Below are positions 26,569 to 36,600 of a stretch of DNA of 64,000 nt, piece by piece. This stretch comes from Streptomyces roseifaciens (lineage in GTDB: Bacteria; Actinomycetota; Actinomycetes; Streptomycetales; Streptomycetaceae): NCBI RefSeq assembly GCF_001445655.1, contig NZ_LNBE01000002.1, positions 558,001 through 622,000 on the forward strand, written 5' to 3'. The notes under the pieces are model-generated. The model saw nothing but the letters and a program-made list of their open reading frames with translations. It searched no databases and had not been told where the DNA came from. How positions within the stretch are numbered: the stretch's first letter is position 1; every line of letters starts with the position of its first letter. The position numbers and the translations under genes were made by a program.

Positions 26569-26954
26569 AGACAGAGGCGGTCCTCTTCGCCGGCGTCGCC
26601 GGCTTCTTCCTCGCCACCGGAGCCGTCTACGTCTGGCTCTCCGGCCGTGAGCCCGCGGGGACCGCGGCGCTGGCGGTCTCCTTCGTCATGGCGTCGCTGA
26701 TGGCGTTCTTCTTCGCCATGAACTACCGCCGCCGGGGCGCCCGGCCGGAGGACCGGAAGAAGGCCGACATCGCCGAGCGGGCGGGCCCCCTGGACTTCTT
26801 CCCGCCGCGCAGCGCCTACCCGGCCCTGACCGCCCTGGGCGCCGCCCTCTCGGCGCTGGGCATCGTCTTCGGCCTGTGGCTGTTCCTCATCGGCTTCGGC
26901 GTCCTGGCCGCGGGCGTGGGCGGGATGTCCTTCCAGTACGTCCAGCGCGACTAG
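26565..26954 (+). CDS. ctaF: actinobacterial cytochrome c oxidase subunit IV
   Basis: 129 residues with four membrane helices ([35 protein letters not shown] and two near the end). It has the central acidic segment and FFPPRSAYP typical of CtaF, the small subunit specific to actinobacterial bcc-aa3 oxidase. The GTG at 26565 overlaps the ctaD stop, with AGGAG about 12 bases upstream. The gene converges with qcrB. Confidence 0.9.
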   Translation: MKTEAVLFAGVAGFFLATGAVYVWLSGREPAGTAALAVSFVMASLMAFFFAMNYRRRGARPEDRKKADIAERAGPLDFFPPRSAYPALTALGAALSALGIVFGLWLFLIGFGVLAAGVGGMSFQYVQRD

Positions 26955-26990
26955 GCGGAGCCGGCCGAGGCCGCCGGGCCGGCGGAGCGG

Positions 26991-28637
26991 CTACGTGCCC
27001 CGCTCGGCCGGCGCGTTCGGTCCCGCGGGCGGGGCCGGTTCGCCGGGCTCGACCGGGGCGGCGGTGCGTTCCTCGATCGCCCGCCGCTGCTCGGGCGTCA
27101 CCGGGATCTCGACGCGGTCGCGGTAGTACCAGGAGCTCAGGGCCAGCCGCAGCCGCTGTCTGCGGGGCAGCTCCCCCGCGGGGGCCGCGAGCGGCCGCGG
27201 GATCTCACGCACCATCAGGCGGTAGCCGCGGGCGGCGGACAGCGGCTTGTGGCCCTCGCCGAGCCCGCCCTGGACGTCCTGCTCGACGTTCCCGCTCTCG
27301 TGGCCCTCGGTCAGCAGCGTGCGGTCGTGGGCCTGCAGGGCCAGACAGATCCGCCGGGTGGCCCAGAAGGCCAGCACCGGACCGGCGACCACCGCGATGC
27401 GGAAGATCCAGGTCAGGGTGTTGACGGAGACCCGGAAGGAGAACGCGATCACGTCGTTCCCGCCGGCGGCCAGCAGCACGGCGTAGAAGACGATGCCGGC
27501 CACTCCCAGGGCGGTCCGGGCGGGCTGGTTGCGGGGGCGGTCGCTCAGGTGGTGCTCGGTGCGGTCGCCCGACACCCATTTCTCGATGAAGGGGTACAGG
27601 TAGAGGGCCGTGAACAGCACGCCCGGCAGGACGACCGCAGGGATGAGCACGTTCCACATGAAGGTGTGCCCCCACAGCACGTTCTCCCACGGGGGCATGA
27701 CGCGCAGGGCCCCCTCCAGGAACCCCACGTACCAGTCGGGCTGGGCGTCCGTCGCCACCTGGTCGGCGCGGTAGGGGCCGTAGGCCCACACGGGGTTGAC
27801 CTGCGCGAGCGCGCCGAGCGCGGTCAGCAGGCCGAACAGCATCAGGAACAGCCCCGAGGACTTGGTGGCGAACTGGGGGAACATGGGCGTCCCGACCGCG
27901 TTGCGGTTGGTCCGGCCGCGCTCCGCCCAGTGGGTGTGCTTGAGGTAGACCACCAGGAGCAGGTGCACGGTGATCAGGGCGATCAGCACGCCGGGCACGA
28001 AGAGCACGTGCACGACGTACAGCCGGGGCATGATCACGTGTCCCGGGAACGGCCCGCGCCAGATGAACGAGCTCAGGTACGTGCCCACGACGGGGATCGA
28101 CAGCACGATCGTGTGCGCCGTCCGCAGCCCGGTCCCGGACAGCAGGTCGTCGGGCAGCGAGTAGCCGGCGAACCCTTCGAGGAGCGCGAGGACGAAGAGC
28201 GTCAGCCCCACGATCCAGTTGACCTCCCGGGGCCTGCGGAAGGCGCCCGTGAAGAACACCCGCAGCATGTGCACGGCGATCGCGGCCACGAAGATCAGCG
28301 CGGCCCAGTGGTGGACCTGCCGCATGAGCAGCCCGCCGCGCACCTCGAAGCTCAGGTCGAGCGTCGAGAGGTAGGCCTGCGACATCCGCAGCCCCCGCAG
28401 CGGCTCGTAGGGCCCGTCGTACACGCTCTGCGTCATGCCCGGATCGAAGAAGAGCGTGAGGTAGGAGCCGGTGAGCACCAGGACGACGAAGCTGTAGAGG
28501 GCGAGCTCCCCCAGCAGGTACGACCAGTGGTCGGGGAACGCCTTGCGCAGCAGGGCCTTGGCCGCCTCGGCGGCCGGCAGGCGCCGGTCCAGCGCCACGA
28601 AGCCGGTCAGGGCCGCCTCCCGGACCTTCTCTTTCAC
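26991..28637 (-). CDS. qcrB: cytochrome bc1 complex cytochrome b subunit
   Basis: 548 residues. The heme-ligand helices carry HHWAALIFVAAIAVHMLRVF and the RTAHTI...HLLLVVYLKHTH region. The quinol-site motif is QPDWYVGFLEGALR (PDWY, the actinobacterial form of PEWY). The extended soluble C-terminus is usual for QcrB. It is the membrane core of the bcc complex that passes electrons to aa3 oxidase. qcrA and qcrC are not adjacent, so this looks like a paralogue paired with the ctaD/ctaF copy. The GTG at 28637 has GGGAG upstream. Confidence 0.93.
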   Translation of the reverse strand: MKEKVREAALTGFVALDRRLPAAEAAKALLRKAFPDHWSYLLGELALYSFVVLVLTGSYLTLFFDPGMTQSVYDGPYEPLRGLRMSQAYLSTLDLSFEVRGGLLMRQVHHWAALIFVAAIAVHMLRVFFTGAFRRPREVNWIVGLTLFVLALLEGFAGYSLPDDLLSGTGLRTAHTIVLSIPVVGTYLSSFIWRGPFPGHVIMPRLYVVHVLFVPGVLIALITVHLLLVVYLKHTHWAERGRTNRNAVGTPMFPQFATKSSGLFLMLFGLLTALGALAQVNPVWAYGPYRADQVATDAQPDWYVGFLEGALRVMPPWENVLWGHTFMWNVLIPAVVLPGVLFTALYLYPFIEKWVSGDRTEHHLSDRPRNQPARTALGVAGIVFYAVLLAAGGNDVIAFSFRVSVNTLTWIFRIAVVAGPVLAFWATRRICLALQAHDRTLLTEGHESGNVEQDVQGGLGEGHKPLSAARGYRLMVREIPRPLAAPAGELPRRQRLRLALSSWYYRDRVEIPVTPEQRRAIEERTAAPVEPGEPAPPAGPNAPAERGT

Positions 28638-28764
28638 CCGTCACGCTCCCTGTCGGATCCGGCTCCGGCACCCGCTTCCGCGCGCGGGACCGCGGCTGAT
28701 GGGTAACCGGCGCGCCGGGAGCTCAACCGCGTGATCGCCGGGTGTCACCCGGAGCGCGCGGGCA

Positions 28765-28805
28765 GGAGGGGGCGGACGCCGGGTCGTCCGGCGTCCGCCC
28801 CCTCC
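28765..28805 (-). terminator. terminator of metE
   Basis: Perfect 18-bp inverted repeat (28765-28782 with 28788-28805) with a 5-base loop, 14 bases beyond the metE stop codon. Confidence 0.85.
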
Positions 28806-29884
28806 CGTCACCTCACCGTCAGGAGGCCTGGCCGGGGATCTCGGCCCGCACCGTGCGGGCCGCCGTGACCAGGTTCTCCAGGGCCGCCCGGACCTCGGTC
28901 CAGCCGCGGGTCTTCAGGCCGCAGTCGGGGTTGACCCACAGGCGCTCGCCGGGGATCGCCTCCAGGCCCTTGCGCAGCAGCGCCGCCGCCTCGTCCGCCC
29001 CCGGGACGCGCGGGGAGTGGATGTCGTAGACGCCCGGGCCGACCTCGCGCGGGTAGCCGGCGACGGCCAGCTCCGCGGCGACCTGCATGTGCGAGCGGGC
29101 GGCCTCCAGGCTGATGACGTCGGCGTCGAGGTCGTCGATGGCCTGGAGGACGTCGCCGAACTCCGCGTAGCACATGTGCGTGTGGATCTGGGTGTCCGGC
29201 CGGACGCCGCTGGTGGACAGGCGGAACGACTCGGTCGCCCACGCGAGGTACCCGGCGTGGTCGGCTGCGCGCAGCGGCAGCGTCTCGCGCAGGGCGGGCT
29301 CGTCCACCTGGATCACCGACGTCCCGGCGGCCTCCAGGTCGTTCACCTCGTCGCGCAGGGCGAGGGCCACCTGGCGGGCGGTCTCGCCGAGCGGCTGGTC
29401 GTCGCGGACGAACGACCAGGCGAGCATGGTGACCGGGCCGGTCAGCATGCCCTTGACCGGGCGGCCCGCCACCGACTGGGCGAAGCGGGTCCAGCGCACG
29501 GTCATCGGCTCGGGGCGGGAGATGTCGCCGGCGAGGATCGGCGGGCGGACGTAGCGCGTGCCGTACGACTGGACCCAGCCGTGCTGCGTGGCCAGATAGC
29601 CCGTCAGCTGCTCGGCGAAGTACTGCACCATGTCGTTGCGCTCGGGCTCGCCGTGCACCAGGACGTCGATGCCGGCCTTCTCCTGGAAGGAGATGACCTC
29701 GCGGATCTCGGCCTCGATGCGCCGCTCGTACGCGGCCTCGTCGATCCGCCCGGCGCGCAGGTCGGCGCGGGCGGTGCGCAGCTCCGTCGTCTGCGGGAAG
29801 GAGCCGATGGTGGTGGTCGGCAGCAGCGGCAGGCCGAGGTGGGCGCGCTGCGCGGCCGCCCGCCGGGCGTACGGCTGCGAGCGG

Positions 29885-30177
29885 CGGCCGTCGGCGTCGG
29901 TGACGGCCGCGGCGCGGGGGGGGCGCGGGGGGGGGGGGGGGCGGGGGGGGGGGCGGAGCCGGCGCGGGAGGCCAGGTCGGCGCGGTTGGCGGCCAGTTCG
30001 GCCGCGATGGTGTCGGTGCCCTGCGCCAAGCCGCGGGCCAGGGTGACGACCTCATCGCGGCCGAACTGGCCGCCAACCGCGCCGACCTGGCCTCCCGCGC
30101 CGGCTCCGCCCCCCCCCCCGCCCCCCCCCCCCCCCGCGCCCCCCCCGCGCCGCGGCCGTCACCGACGCCGACGGCCG
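29885..30177. repeat. perfect 124-bp inverted repeat with homopolymer runs inside metE
   Basis: Arm 29885-30008 is the exact reverse complement of arm 30054-30177, with a 45-base spacer. Each arm contains runs of 8, 15 and 11 G (or C) separated by single C or CGC. The run lengths are identical in both arms, so one arm was copied from the other. Confidence 0.95.
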
Positions 30178-30292
30178 GGTCACGGGTGATGGCCGAGCCG
30201 GCGCGGGAGGCCAGGTCGGCGCGGTTGGCGGCCAGTTCGGCCGCGATGGTGTCGGTGCCCTGCGCCAAGCCGCGGGCCAGGGTGACGACCTC
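29956..30292. repeat. 98-bp direct repeat overlapping the inverted repeat
   Basis: Bases 29956-30053 are repeated exactly at 30195-30292, an offset of 239. Both copies encode, on the minus strand, the segment around [20 protein letters not shown] of MetE. With the inverted arm this makes a direct-inverted-direct triplication. Confidence 0.92.
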
Positions 30293-31390
30293 GGCGGTCT
30301 TCTGCCGGGCGAAGGCGAGCCAGCGGACGATCTGCGGGTCGATGTCCCGCTCGGCCGCCGCGTCCAGCGGGACGTGCAGCAGGGAGCAGGAGGAGGAGAC
30401 GTCGACCCGGTCGGCGAGGCCGAGGAGGGTGCCGAGGGTGGACAGGGACTTCTCGAAGTCGTTGATCCACACGTTGCGGCCGTTGACGACGCCGGCCACC
30501 AGGCGCTTGCCGGGCAGTCCGCCGGCGGCCGCGAGGTCGTCGAGGTTGGCGGCGGCGGGCCCGGTGAAGTCCAGGGCAAGGCCTTCGACGGGGGCCTTGG
30601 CGAGGACGGGCAGGGCCTCGCCGAGCCGGTCGAAGTAGGAGGCGACGAGCAGCTGGGGCCGGTCGGCGACGCCGCCCAGGTCGCGGTAGGCGCGGCCGGC
30701 GGCGTTCAGCTCGGCGGGGGAGCGGTCCTGGACCAGGGCGGGCTCGTCGAGCTGCACCCAGGCGGCCCCTGCGGCCCGCAGGTCGGCGAGCACCTCGGCG
30801 TACACCGGCAGCAGCCGGTCGAGGAGGGTGAGCGGTTCGAAGTCGGCGGCGACGCCGGGCGCGGCCTTGGCCAGCAGCAGGTACGTGACGGGGCCGACGA
30901 GGACCGGACGGGGGGTCAGGCCGAGCGCGAGGGCCTCCTTCACCTCGGCGACCTGCTTGGCGGAGTCCGCGGTGAAGACCGTGTCGGGACCGAGCTCGGG
31001 GACCAGGTAGTGGTAGTTGGTGTCGAACCACTTGGTCATTTCCAGCGGCGCCACGTCCTGGGTGCCGCGGGCCATGGCGAAGTAGCCGTCGAGGGAGTCG
31101 GCTTCGACGGCCGCGCGGTGCCGCGCGGGGATCGCGCCGACCATGACGCTGGTGTCCAGGACGTGGTCGTAGAGCGAGAAGTCGCCCGTGGGCACTTCGT
31201 GAACGCCGGCGTCGGCCAGCTGCTGCCAGTTGGTGCGGCGCAGTGCGGCGGCCGTGTCCCGGAGGTCGCCGGCGGTGACGCGGCCCTTCCAGTACCCCTC
31301 GATCGCCTTCTTCAGTTCACGGTTGCGGCCCTGACGGGGGTAGCCGTACACGGTGGCCTGGGCTGCCGCGGCTGCGGACTTGCTGGTCAC

Positions 31391-31859
31391 GGAACTCTCC
31401 TTCGCGAGCGTGCGTGCGTCCATGACCCCGGGGGACGGGCGGAAGGCGCGAAGGAACGACGGAACCGGGCGGGTTGCTGCCGGAACGCGGTCGCGTGTGC
31501 GCCGCCGTCCGTGCCCGCCTGATGTGCGCCGACCCGCCCTCGAGGTCACCGGGATCTCCGTGCGCTCGGCAGCGCACGGGCAGTCGGCAGGTCTTCGGAC
31601 TCGCGGGCACGCCGTGTGGCACCTACTGGCCGTCGCTTCCCGGATCCGTACGGATCCAGTGCGTATGACGGCGGTCGTTCCCGCTCACCGCTGCGGGGCA
31701 GTCCCGGATTCCCACCGGGTTCCCTCTTACGACGCGCCTGCCTGGCGAGCAGGGCGAACCAGCTGCACCGTCACCATATGGTGCCGGACGGGCCCACGGA
31801 CAGACCTGTTCGAATACCGGACTGTGGCGTCGGACACGCGATGCGCGAACGGACGTTCC
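31391..31859 (-). other. metE leader region, 469 bp, no gene
   Basis: Contains the cobalamin riboswitch (31575-31775) and about 185 bases between it and the metE start, where an expression platform would lie. The promoter must sit in roughly 31776-31859. I see no coding sequence. Confidence 0.7.
31575..31775 (-). promoter_or_regulatory. cobalamin riboswitch upstream of metE
   Basis: On the minus strand the core elements occur in order: GTAAGAGGGAACCCGGTGGG and GAATCCGGGACTGCCCCGCA followed by GCGGTGA (31690-31735), then the B12-box AGTCCGAAGACCTGCC (about 31585-31600). This is the standard adenosylcobalamin riboswitch. It normally lowers expression of B12-independent MetE when B12 is available and the B12-dependent MetH can act. 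Boundaries are approximate. Confidence 0.88.
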
Positions 31860-32252
31860 TCAGGAGGCTGTTCGCGTGTCCAGTCGCAGGCGCAGCTCCA
31901 TCTCGTGCTCGCCGGAGACGTGCCCCCGGTGCTCGACGGCGAAGGCCCGTTCGAGCTCCTCCTTGACCTGGCGGACGGGATCCGCCGCGCCGAAGAGGTC
32001 GGCGGTCACCGCGCCCGAAAGAGGCGTCCCCTCCGGCTGCACCGCGTCGCCGCCGGTGCGCGTCCGGGTGTCGACGCTCATGCACCAGATCATGGGGCCG
32101 GCGCCGGGGGCGCCGGGCCCGGTCTCGCTGCGCGGCGGCCCGGCCTCGGGGAAGACGGCCTCGAGGACGCCGAAGACGGCACCCGCGTCCTGGTGGCCGC
32201 AGTCCGTCAGATGCACGCTGACGTGGTCCGCACTCTCCCGGGCATCCGTCAC
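31860..32252 (-). CDS. hypothetical protein, 130 residues
   Basis: Not recognised. It begins TDARESADHVSVHLTDCGH, has a compact alpha/beta pattern (DAGAVFGVLEAVFPEAG, PMIWCMSVDTRTR), a Pro/Gly-rich middle, and ends in a charged helix with VRQVKEELERAFAVEHRG and RLRLDTRTAS. No signal peptide or membrane helix. GGAGGAG 4 bases before the GTG at 32252 and strong third-position GC support it as real. It lies upstream of the metE leader on the same strand and is divergent to a small secreted-protein gene. Confidence 0.7.
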   Translation of the reverse strand: MTDARESADHVSVHLTDCGHQDAGAVFGVLEAVFPEAGPPRSETGPGAPGAGPMIWCMSVDTRTRTGGDAVQPEGTPLSGAVTADLFGAADPVRQVKEELERAFAVEHRGHVSGEHEMELRLRLDTRTAS

Positions 32253-32467
32253 TGCTCCTCCTTCGCCGTCCTGGCCGTGTTCGGGGTCCGCCGCCGCGCG
32301 GGGGAGGCCCTGCCTCGACCGTACGGCGCGCCCGGGTGCTCTGGCGCGGGCTGTGCGACCATCCGGGCCAGGTACCCGGCTCCCGCACGAAGATGCAGCG
32401 TCCGATTCAACGTCCTCACCCGAACGGTGGAATGCGCCGAAAGTAATTGACTGATTACGCTTAGTGC

Positions 32468-32815
32468 ATGAACCTGTGGAGTCCTGCGCCGCTGCCGTGG
32501 CGGCCCGCCGTGCGGGCCGCGGTCGCCGTGCTGGTCTCCGTCCTCCTGCTGTTCTCCGGAGGGAGCGGCACGGTCTACGCCCTGGGCCCCCAGGAGGAGA
32601 GCTCCGTCTCCGTGGAGTTCGCCGCCACCGACGACTGCGTCGCGGACGCCCGTTCGTCCCGCTCCTCGGCCTCGCCCTCCAGGCGCTCCTGCCTTCCGCC
32701 CTTCCGGGCGTCCGCCTCGCCGGCCGCCCCGCTCCGCCCGCTGTCGCCCGCGGGCGAGCCCGAGGGCCCCGCGGCGTCCGCCGGCCCCGCGCGCAACGAC
32801 GTCCTGCGCTGCTGA
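32468..32815 (+). CDS. small membrane-anchored or secreted protein, unknown
   Basis: 115 residues. A single hydrophobic segment (VRAAVAVLVSVLLLFSGGSG) near the start is a signal peptide or anchor; the rest is Ser/Pro/Ala/Arg-rich and probably disordered, with two Cys at the middle and one at the very end. Codon third positions are almost all G or C. There is no clear ribosome site: the ATG is close to an AT-rich stretch that could be a promoter, so the message may be leaderless or nearly so. Confidence 0.55.
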   Translation: MNLWSPAPLPWRPAVRAAVAVLVSVLLLFSGGSGTVYALGPQEESSVSVEFAATDDCVADARSSRSSASPSRRSCLPPFRASASPAAPLRPLSPAGEPEGPAASAGPARNDVLRC

Positions 32816-32904
32816 GAAGGCCCGCGCCCGCCCCCGGCCGTCCGGGGCGGACGCACGTGCGGAACTTCCCTTCACATCGGCAGGCACGAGAGCAGAGAGA
32901 CGTC

Positions 32905-33189
32905 ATGCCCCTCGATCCCGCGCGTGTCCTGAGTGCGTATCTGCGTGCCCAGGTCTACCGCGCCCACGGCCCAGACCCCAAGCCCGCCTCCACCGACGGT
33001 GAGCACCCTCCGGGCACCACGAGCCCCCTGCGCGGTGCGGACCCCGCGTCCCCGGCCGGGGAGAAGCCCCCCGTCGGACCCGGCGCGAGCGTCCCCGTCG
33101 CGGAGGCCGAGCCGGCCGCGCCCCGCGGAGCACCGCCCGCCCGGCCCGGCCTCTTCGCCCGTCTGCTGCTGTACGTGCGGCAGGAGTAG
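32905..33189 (+). CDS. small hypothetical protein
   Basis: 94 residues. The N-terminal LDPARVLSAYLRAQVYRAH is helical, the middle is a Pro/Gly/Ala/Ser-rich disordered stretch, and the C-terminus PGLFARLLLYVRQE is a short amphipathic helix. It is followed immediately by a strong terminator hairpin at 33205-33240, which supports expression. Function unknown; the ribosome site is weak. Confidence 0.5.
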   Translation: MPLDPARVLSAYLRAQVYRAHGPDPKPASTDGEHPPGTTSPLRGADPASPAGEKPPVGPGASVPVAEAEPAAPRGAPPARPGLFARLLLYVRQE

Positions 33190-33204
33190 CAGGGCCCGCC
33201 CGGT

Positions 33205-33240
33205 GGGCCGTCCGCTCCCGGCGCCGGGAGCGGACGGCCC
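33205..33240 (+). terminator. terminator after the small hypothetical gene
   Basis: Perfect 18-bp self-complementary sequence on each side of a central GGCGCC (33205-33222 with 33223-33240), directly after the stop at 33189. Confidence 0.75.
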
Positions 33241-33360
33241 GTGTGCTCCGCCTGCCGGCGCCGGACCCGTCCCCTTTCAGGTGAAGGGGCAGGCCCGGCC
33301 CGTCGGTGGCCTCCCGGTGCCGGGAAGGGGATGCCCGTCGACGCTGACGAGGGAGAACCC

Positions 33361-33573
33361 ATGCCGACCGACGATGTCGCGCGATTCCTGGCGGCCCTGA
33401 GCCCGGCTCACCGCGAGGAGGTCGGCCGGCAGCCGCGCGAGCAGCAGGAGAAGCTGGCCGCCGCCTGGGAGAAGGAACTGCGGGAGGACACCGACCTCGA
33501 CACGCTGAGCGAGCTGTCGCCGGCCGCCGCCGAGAGCGAGGCGGCCCGGCGGGTCGTCGAAGGGCGCTCGTAG
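33361..33573 (+). CDS. small charged helical protein
   Basis: 70 residues: TDDVARFLAALSPAHREEVG, EQQEKLAAAWEKELR, and LSELSPAAAESEAARRVVEG. All helix-forming and charged, no Cys, no membrane segment. GAGGGAG stands 6 bases before the ATG at 33361. An in-frame ATG at 33331 is less likely because its ribosome site would be almost adjacent. Family unknown. Confidence 0.65.
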   Translation: MPTDDVARFLAALSPAHREEVGRQPREQQEKLAAAWEKELREDTDLDTLSELSPAAAESEAARRVVEGRS

Positions 33574-33625
33574 GTACGGGAGCGGGGAGCCTGGGGGCAG
33601 GCCGGGCGGTCCCCCGCACGGTGCC

Positions 33626-36600
33626 TTATTCCGTGGCCGTCACCCGTCCCAGCGCCTCGTCCCGTACGTCCGGGTGCGGGTGCCGGCGCAGCGACCGCAG
33701 TTGCTCGCGCCAGGGAGCGGACCAGTTGGTGCGGCGGCCCCCGAGCGCGGTGAGCGCGAGCGCGAAGAGCCCGGTGGCCAGATCTCCGTCGTCCGCGAGG
33801 GAACGGGCCGCGTGGGCGAGCGCCGCGTCGCTGCCGTCGCGGCTGCCGAAGCGCCCGGCGAGGGAACCGGCCGTCCGCGCCGCGAGCACGGGCCGGCCCT
33901 CGTGCAGCCGGGCGAGGCGCTCCAGCTGCGCCGTCAGGGCGTCCGGCGCGGCGGCCGGGTCGAGGACCCGGAGCATCAGCTCGACGGCATCGGGGACGTG
34001 GTCCCCCGAGCCCGCGAGGAGCTCGGCCACCACGGGCGCCGCCTCCCCGACGGCCCGGGTGTGAAACCGGCTCCTGCCGGCCAGGCCGGTGACCAGGCGC
34101 CGGATGCGCGCGCGGGCGGGCCGGTCGCGGCCGGGCTCCGCGTCGGGCGTGCCCGGCAGGGCGTCGGCGTGCACGAGAGCCGTGAACGCCCGCACGAGCG
34201 GGGCGAGGTCCGGCGATCCGGACGGCGCCAGCGCCACGACGCTGCACAGTGCGTCGGCGGCGTGGCTCCAGCTCGTCCGGTTCTCCAGGTCGGTGACGGC
34301 CGTCACCAGGACGTCCGCTGCTCCGGGCGCCCAGGGCGACCACCGGCCGAGCGCCGCGTACGCCTGGCGTGCGACCTCGGGGTCGTCGGTGTCGCACACG
34401 GCCCGGATCAGCGTCGCGTAGCGGCGCCGGTGCCGCGCGGGCAGCCGGCGGGGCACGGTCGAGAGCACGGCCGTGCGCAGCTCGCGCCGCCCGGTGGCCG
34501 CGGTCTCCAGCAGCCCCCAGGCCTCCTCGTACGCGAGCAGGTCCGTCGTGAACGCCACGCAGGTGGCCTGCACGTCGTGGTGCTGGCCCGGGAGCGTGCA
34601 CGCCTCGGCGAGGAGGGCCACTGCCTCGGGCGCGGGCAGCACCGTGGCGGCGAGCCGTGCGGCCTCCTTCCGGCTGGTCACCTTCACCCCGGTGGCCGCG
34701 GTCAGCAGCCCGCGCAGCATCCCGGCCAGCGCGGACGGCGCGACGAACCGGGCCGCGCGGGACGCCGCCGTGACCGCGACCCGGGCCCGGTCCCCGCCGG
34801 CGTGCGACAGCAGGAGCCCCACGTGCCGCCCCGGGGTGTCCGTCCATGCGAGGGCGGCCAGGGCGGCCTCGGCGAGCGGGACGCTGTCGTCGCCGGCCCG
34901 GCGTACCAGCAGCTCGGTGCCGTACTCCGGGATGCACGCGGCCCGCCGGAGCGCCTGCACGCGCTGATGCGTCGTGAGCGTCGCGTCCTCGGCCGCACGC
35001 TCCAGCAGCCGTGCGGCCGCGGCCTGCTGGCGCGGCAGCCAGTGCGCCGTCTCCCGGCGGACGGGCGGCAGCCAGTGGCTGTCCTTGGTGAGGAAGCGCC
35101 CGTAGGGAGGGGTGTCGCCCAGGACGGTGTCCAGCAGGTCCGTGCGGCGGCGCACCAGCATCGCCTCCACGGCGGGGAGCGTGGCGGCCGACGCGTCCAG
35201 CGCGAGGAGCTCGGTGACCCGGGCCTCGCGCGTCCGCGGGTCGCCGAGCCAGTACGAGGCGGCGTTGCGGGCGGTGCCGGAACTGCCGTGCTCGACCGCC
35301 CGCCGCAGCAGGGCCTGAAGTCCCGGTACGCCGTGGGCGCGCTCGCCGAGAGAGCCCGCCAGTTCCAGCGTCCCGCCGAAGTCCGCCCGGTCGGCGGCCG
35401 CTTCGAGCGACGGGCGGAGAGCCTCGAAGATCCGGTGCTCCTGCCCGTGCCGCAGGTGCCCGAGGGCGCCGGCGGAGTCGGGCAGCTGCGCCAGGGTGCG
35501 CAGCGACCAGGCGGTGGGCTCGCTCTCCTCGCCGCTCTCCCCGGCGTTGCCGGGCTCGCGCAGCAGCGCGTGGGCCAGGGAGCGCAGGGAGTTCTTTTCG
35601 AACCACGAGAAGTCCCGTGCCTCGATCGCATACGTGGCGAGGCGGTCCAGGTGGGGAGCGGCCTCGTGGGTGAACAGCGAGGGGTGGACGGCGGCGAGCG
35701 CGGCCAGGGCGGCGGACCGCACCGGCTGCTGTTCGTTCCGCAGTCGGCCCAGGCCGGCGAGGAGTTCCGTGACGACGGCAGGGTCGCGGGCGAGAGCGGC
35801 GTTGCGCACCAGCAGCCCGTACGCGTACGCCCGGTCCTCGGCCACCGGGCGGCGGGTGGCGGCCAGCAGCTCCTCGCGGACCTCCGCCACCGGCAGGTAC
35901 GACAGCGCCGACAGGACCGTCCGCCAGTCCGCCCCGCGCTCCTCCGCCTGCGCGGCCATGCGCCGTGCCTCGGCCTCCCGCCGTGCCCGCGGCAGCAGCT
36001 CCAGGATCCTGTCCGGCAGCACGGCACCGCCCGTGTCCTGCCCTCGCATCGCGGCGTCGTAGCACTCGGCGCGCTGCGACGGCGGCATCAGACGCAGCAG
36101 GCCCGCGAGCGCGGGCTCGTGGCGGGCCAGCGCCCGGGCCAGGTCGTCGAAGCCCGGCGGCCGGTGGCGGACGAGCGTACGCAGCACGGGCCTCCCCAGG
36201 CCGGAGAGGTCCGCGTCCTCGCGCTCGGGCGCCACGAGGAGCCGGATCGTGCCGGCCGGGTCGGCGGCCGCCAGCCGGCCCATCCGGCGGTGCACCTGCC
36301 GGGGCAGCTTCCCGTGGCACAGGCGCTGCAGCAGGTCGAGCACCCGCAGCGGCTCGACGTCCACGGTCGCCGCCACGACGGACCCGTTCGACAGCCACCA
36401 CCGGCGCCGGTGGTCCTCCGGCAGCGCGGTGAGCCGGCGTTCCGCCTCGTCGAGGATCACGGTCGCGTGGCGGCGTGCCAGCCGGGCCCAGGGAACGGTG
36501 GTGTGGAAGAGGGCGGGGAGCAGCTTTGCGACGGTCCCGGGCTCGCAGACCGGCAGGAGCTTCGCCGCCTCGGCGTCGCCCCAGCGCTCGCGGACCGGCC

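Larger units (their letters stand above)
28819..31390 (-). pseudogene. metE: cobalamin-independent methionine synthase MetE, interrupted
   Basis: MetE transfers a methyl group from 5-methyltetrahydrofolate to homocysteine. The N-terminal half is normal from the GTG at 31390 (AAGGAG upstream) to TRDPAV at about 30170. The C-terminal half is normal from [15 protein letters not shown] at about 29910, with Zn-ligand region HTHMCY and [10 protein letters not shown]. Between them sits about 240 extra bases: an inverted and a direct copy of the end of the N-terminal domain joined by runs of up to 15 identical G or C. The halves are in different frames; reading on from the GTG gives a wrong C-terminus ending at 28808. 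Either a recent rearrangement or an assembly error in an intact gene. Confidence 0.9.

Noticed and set aside
29604..30189. Proline- and alanine-rich open frames in the middle of metE
   Set aside because: They arise from the homopolymer-containing inverted repeat and are not separate genes.
32441..32458. GTAAT-N6-ATTAC inverted repeat upstream of the small secreted-protein gene
   Set aside because: Only 5-bp arms in an AT-rich stretch; too short to claim as an operator without comparison to other genomes.
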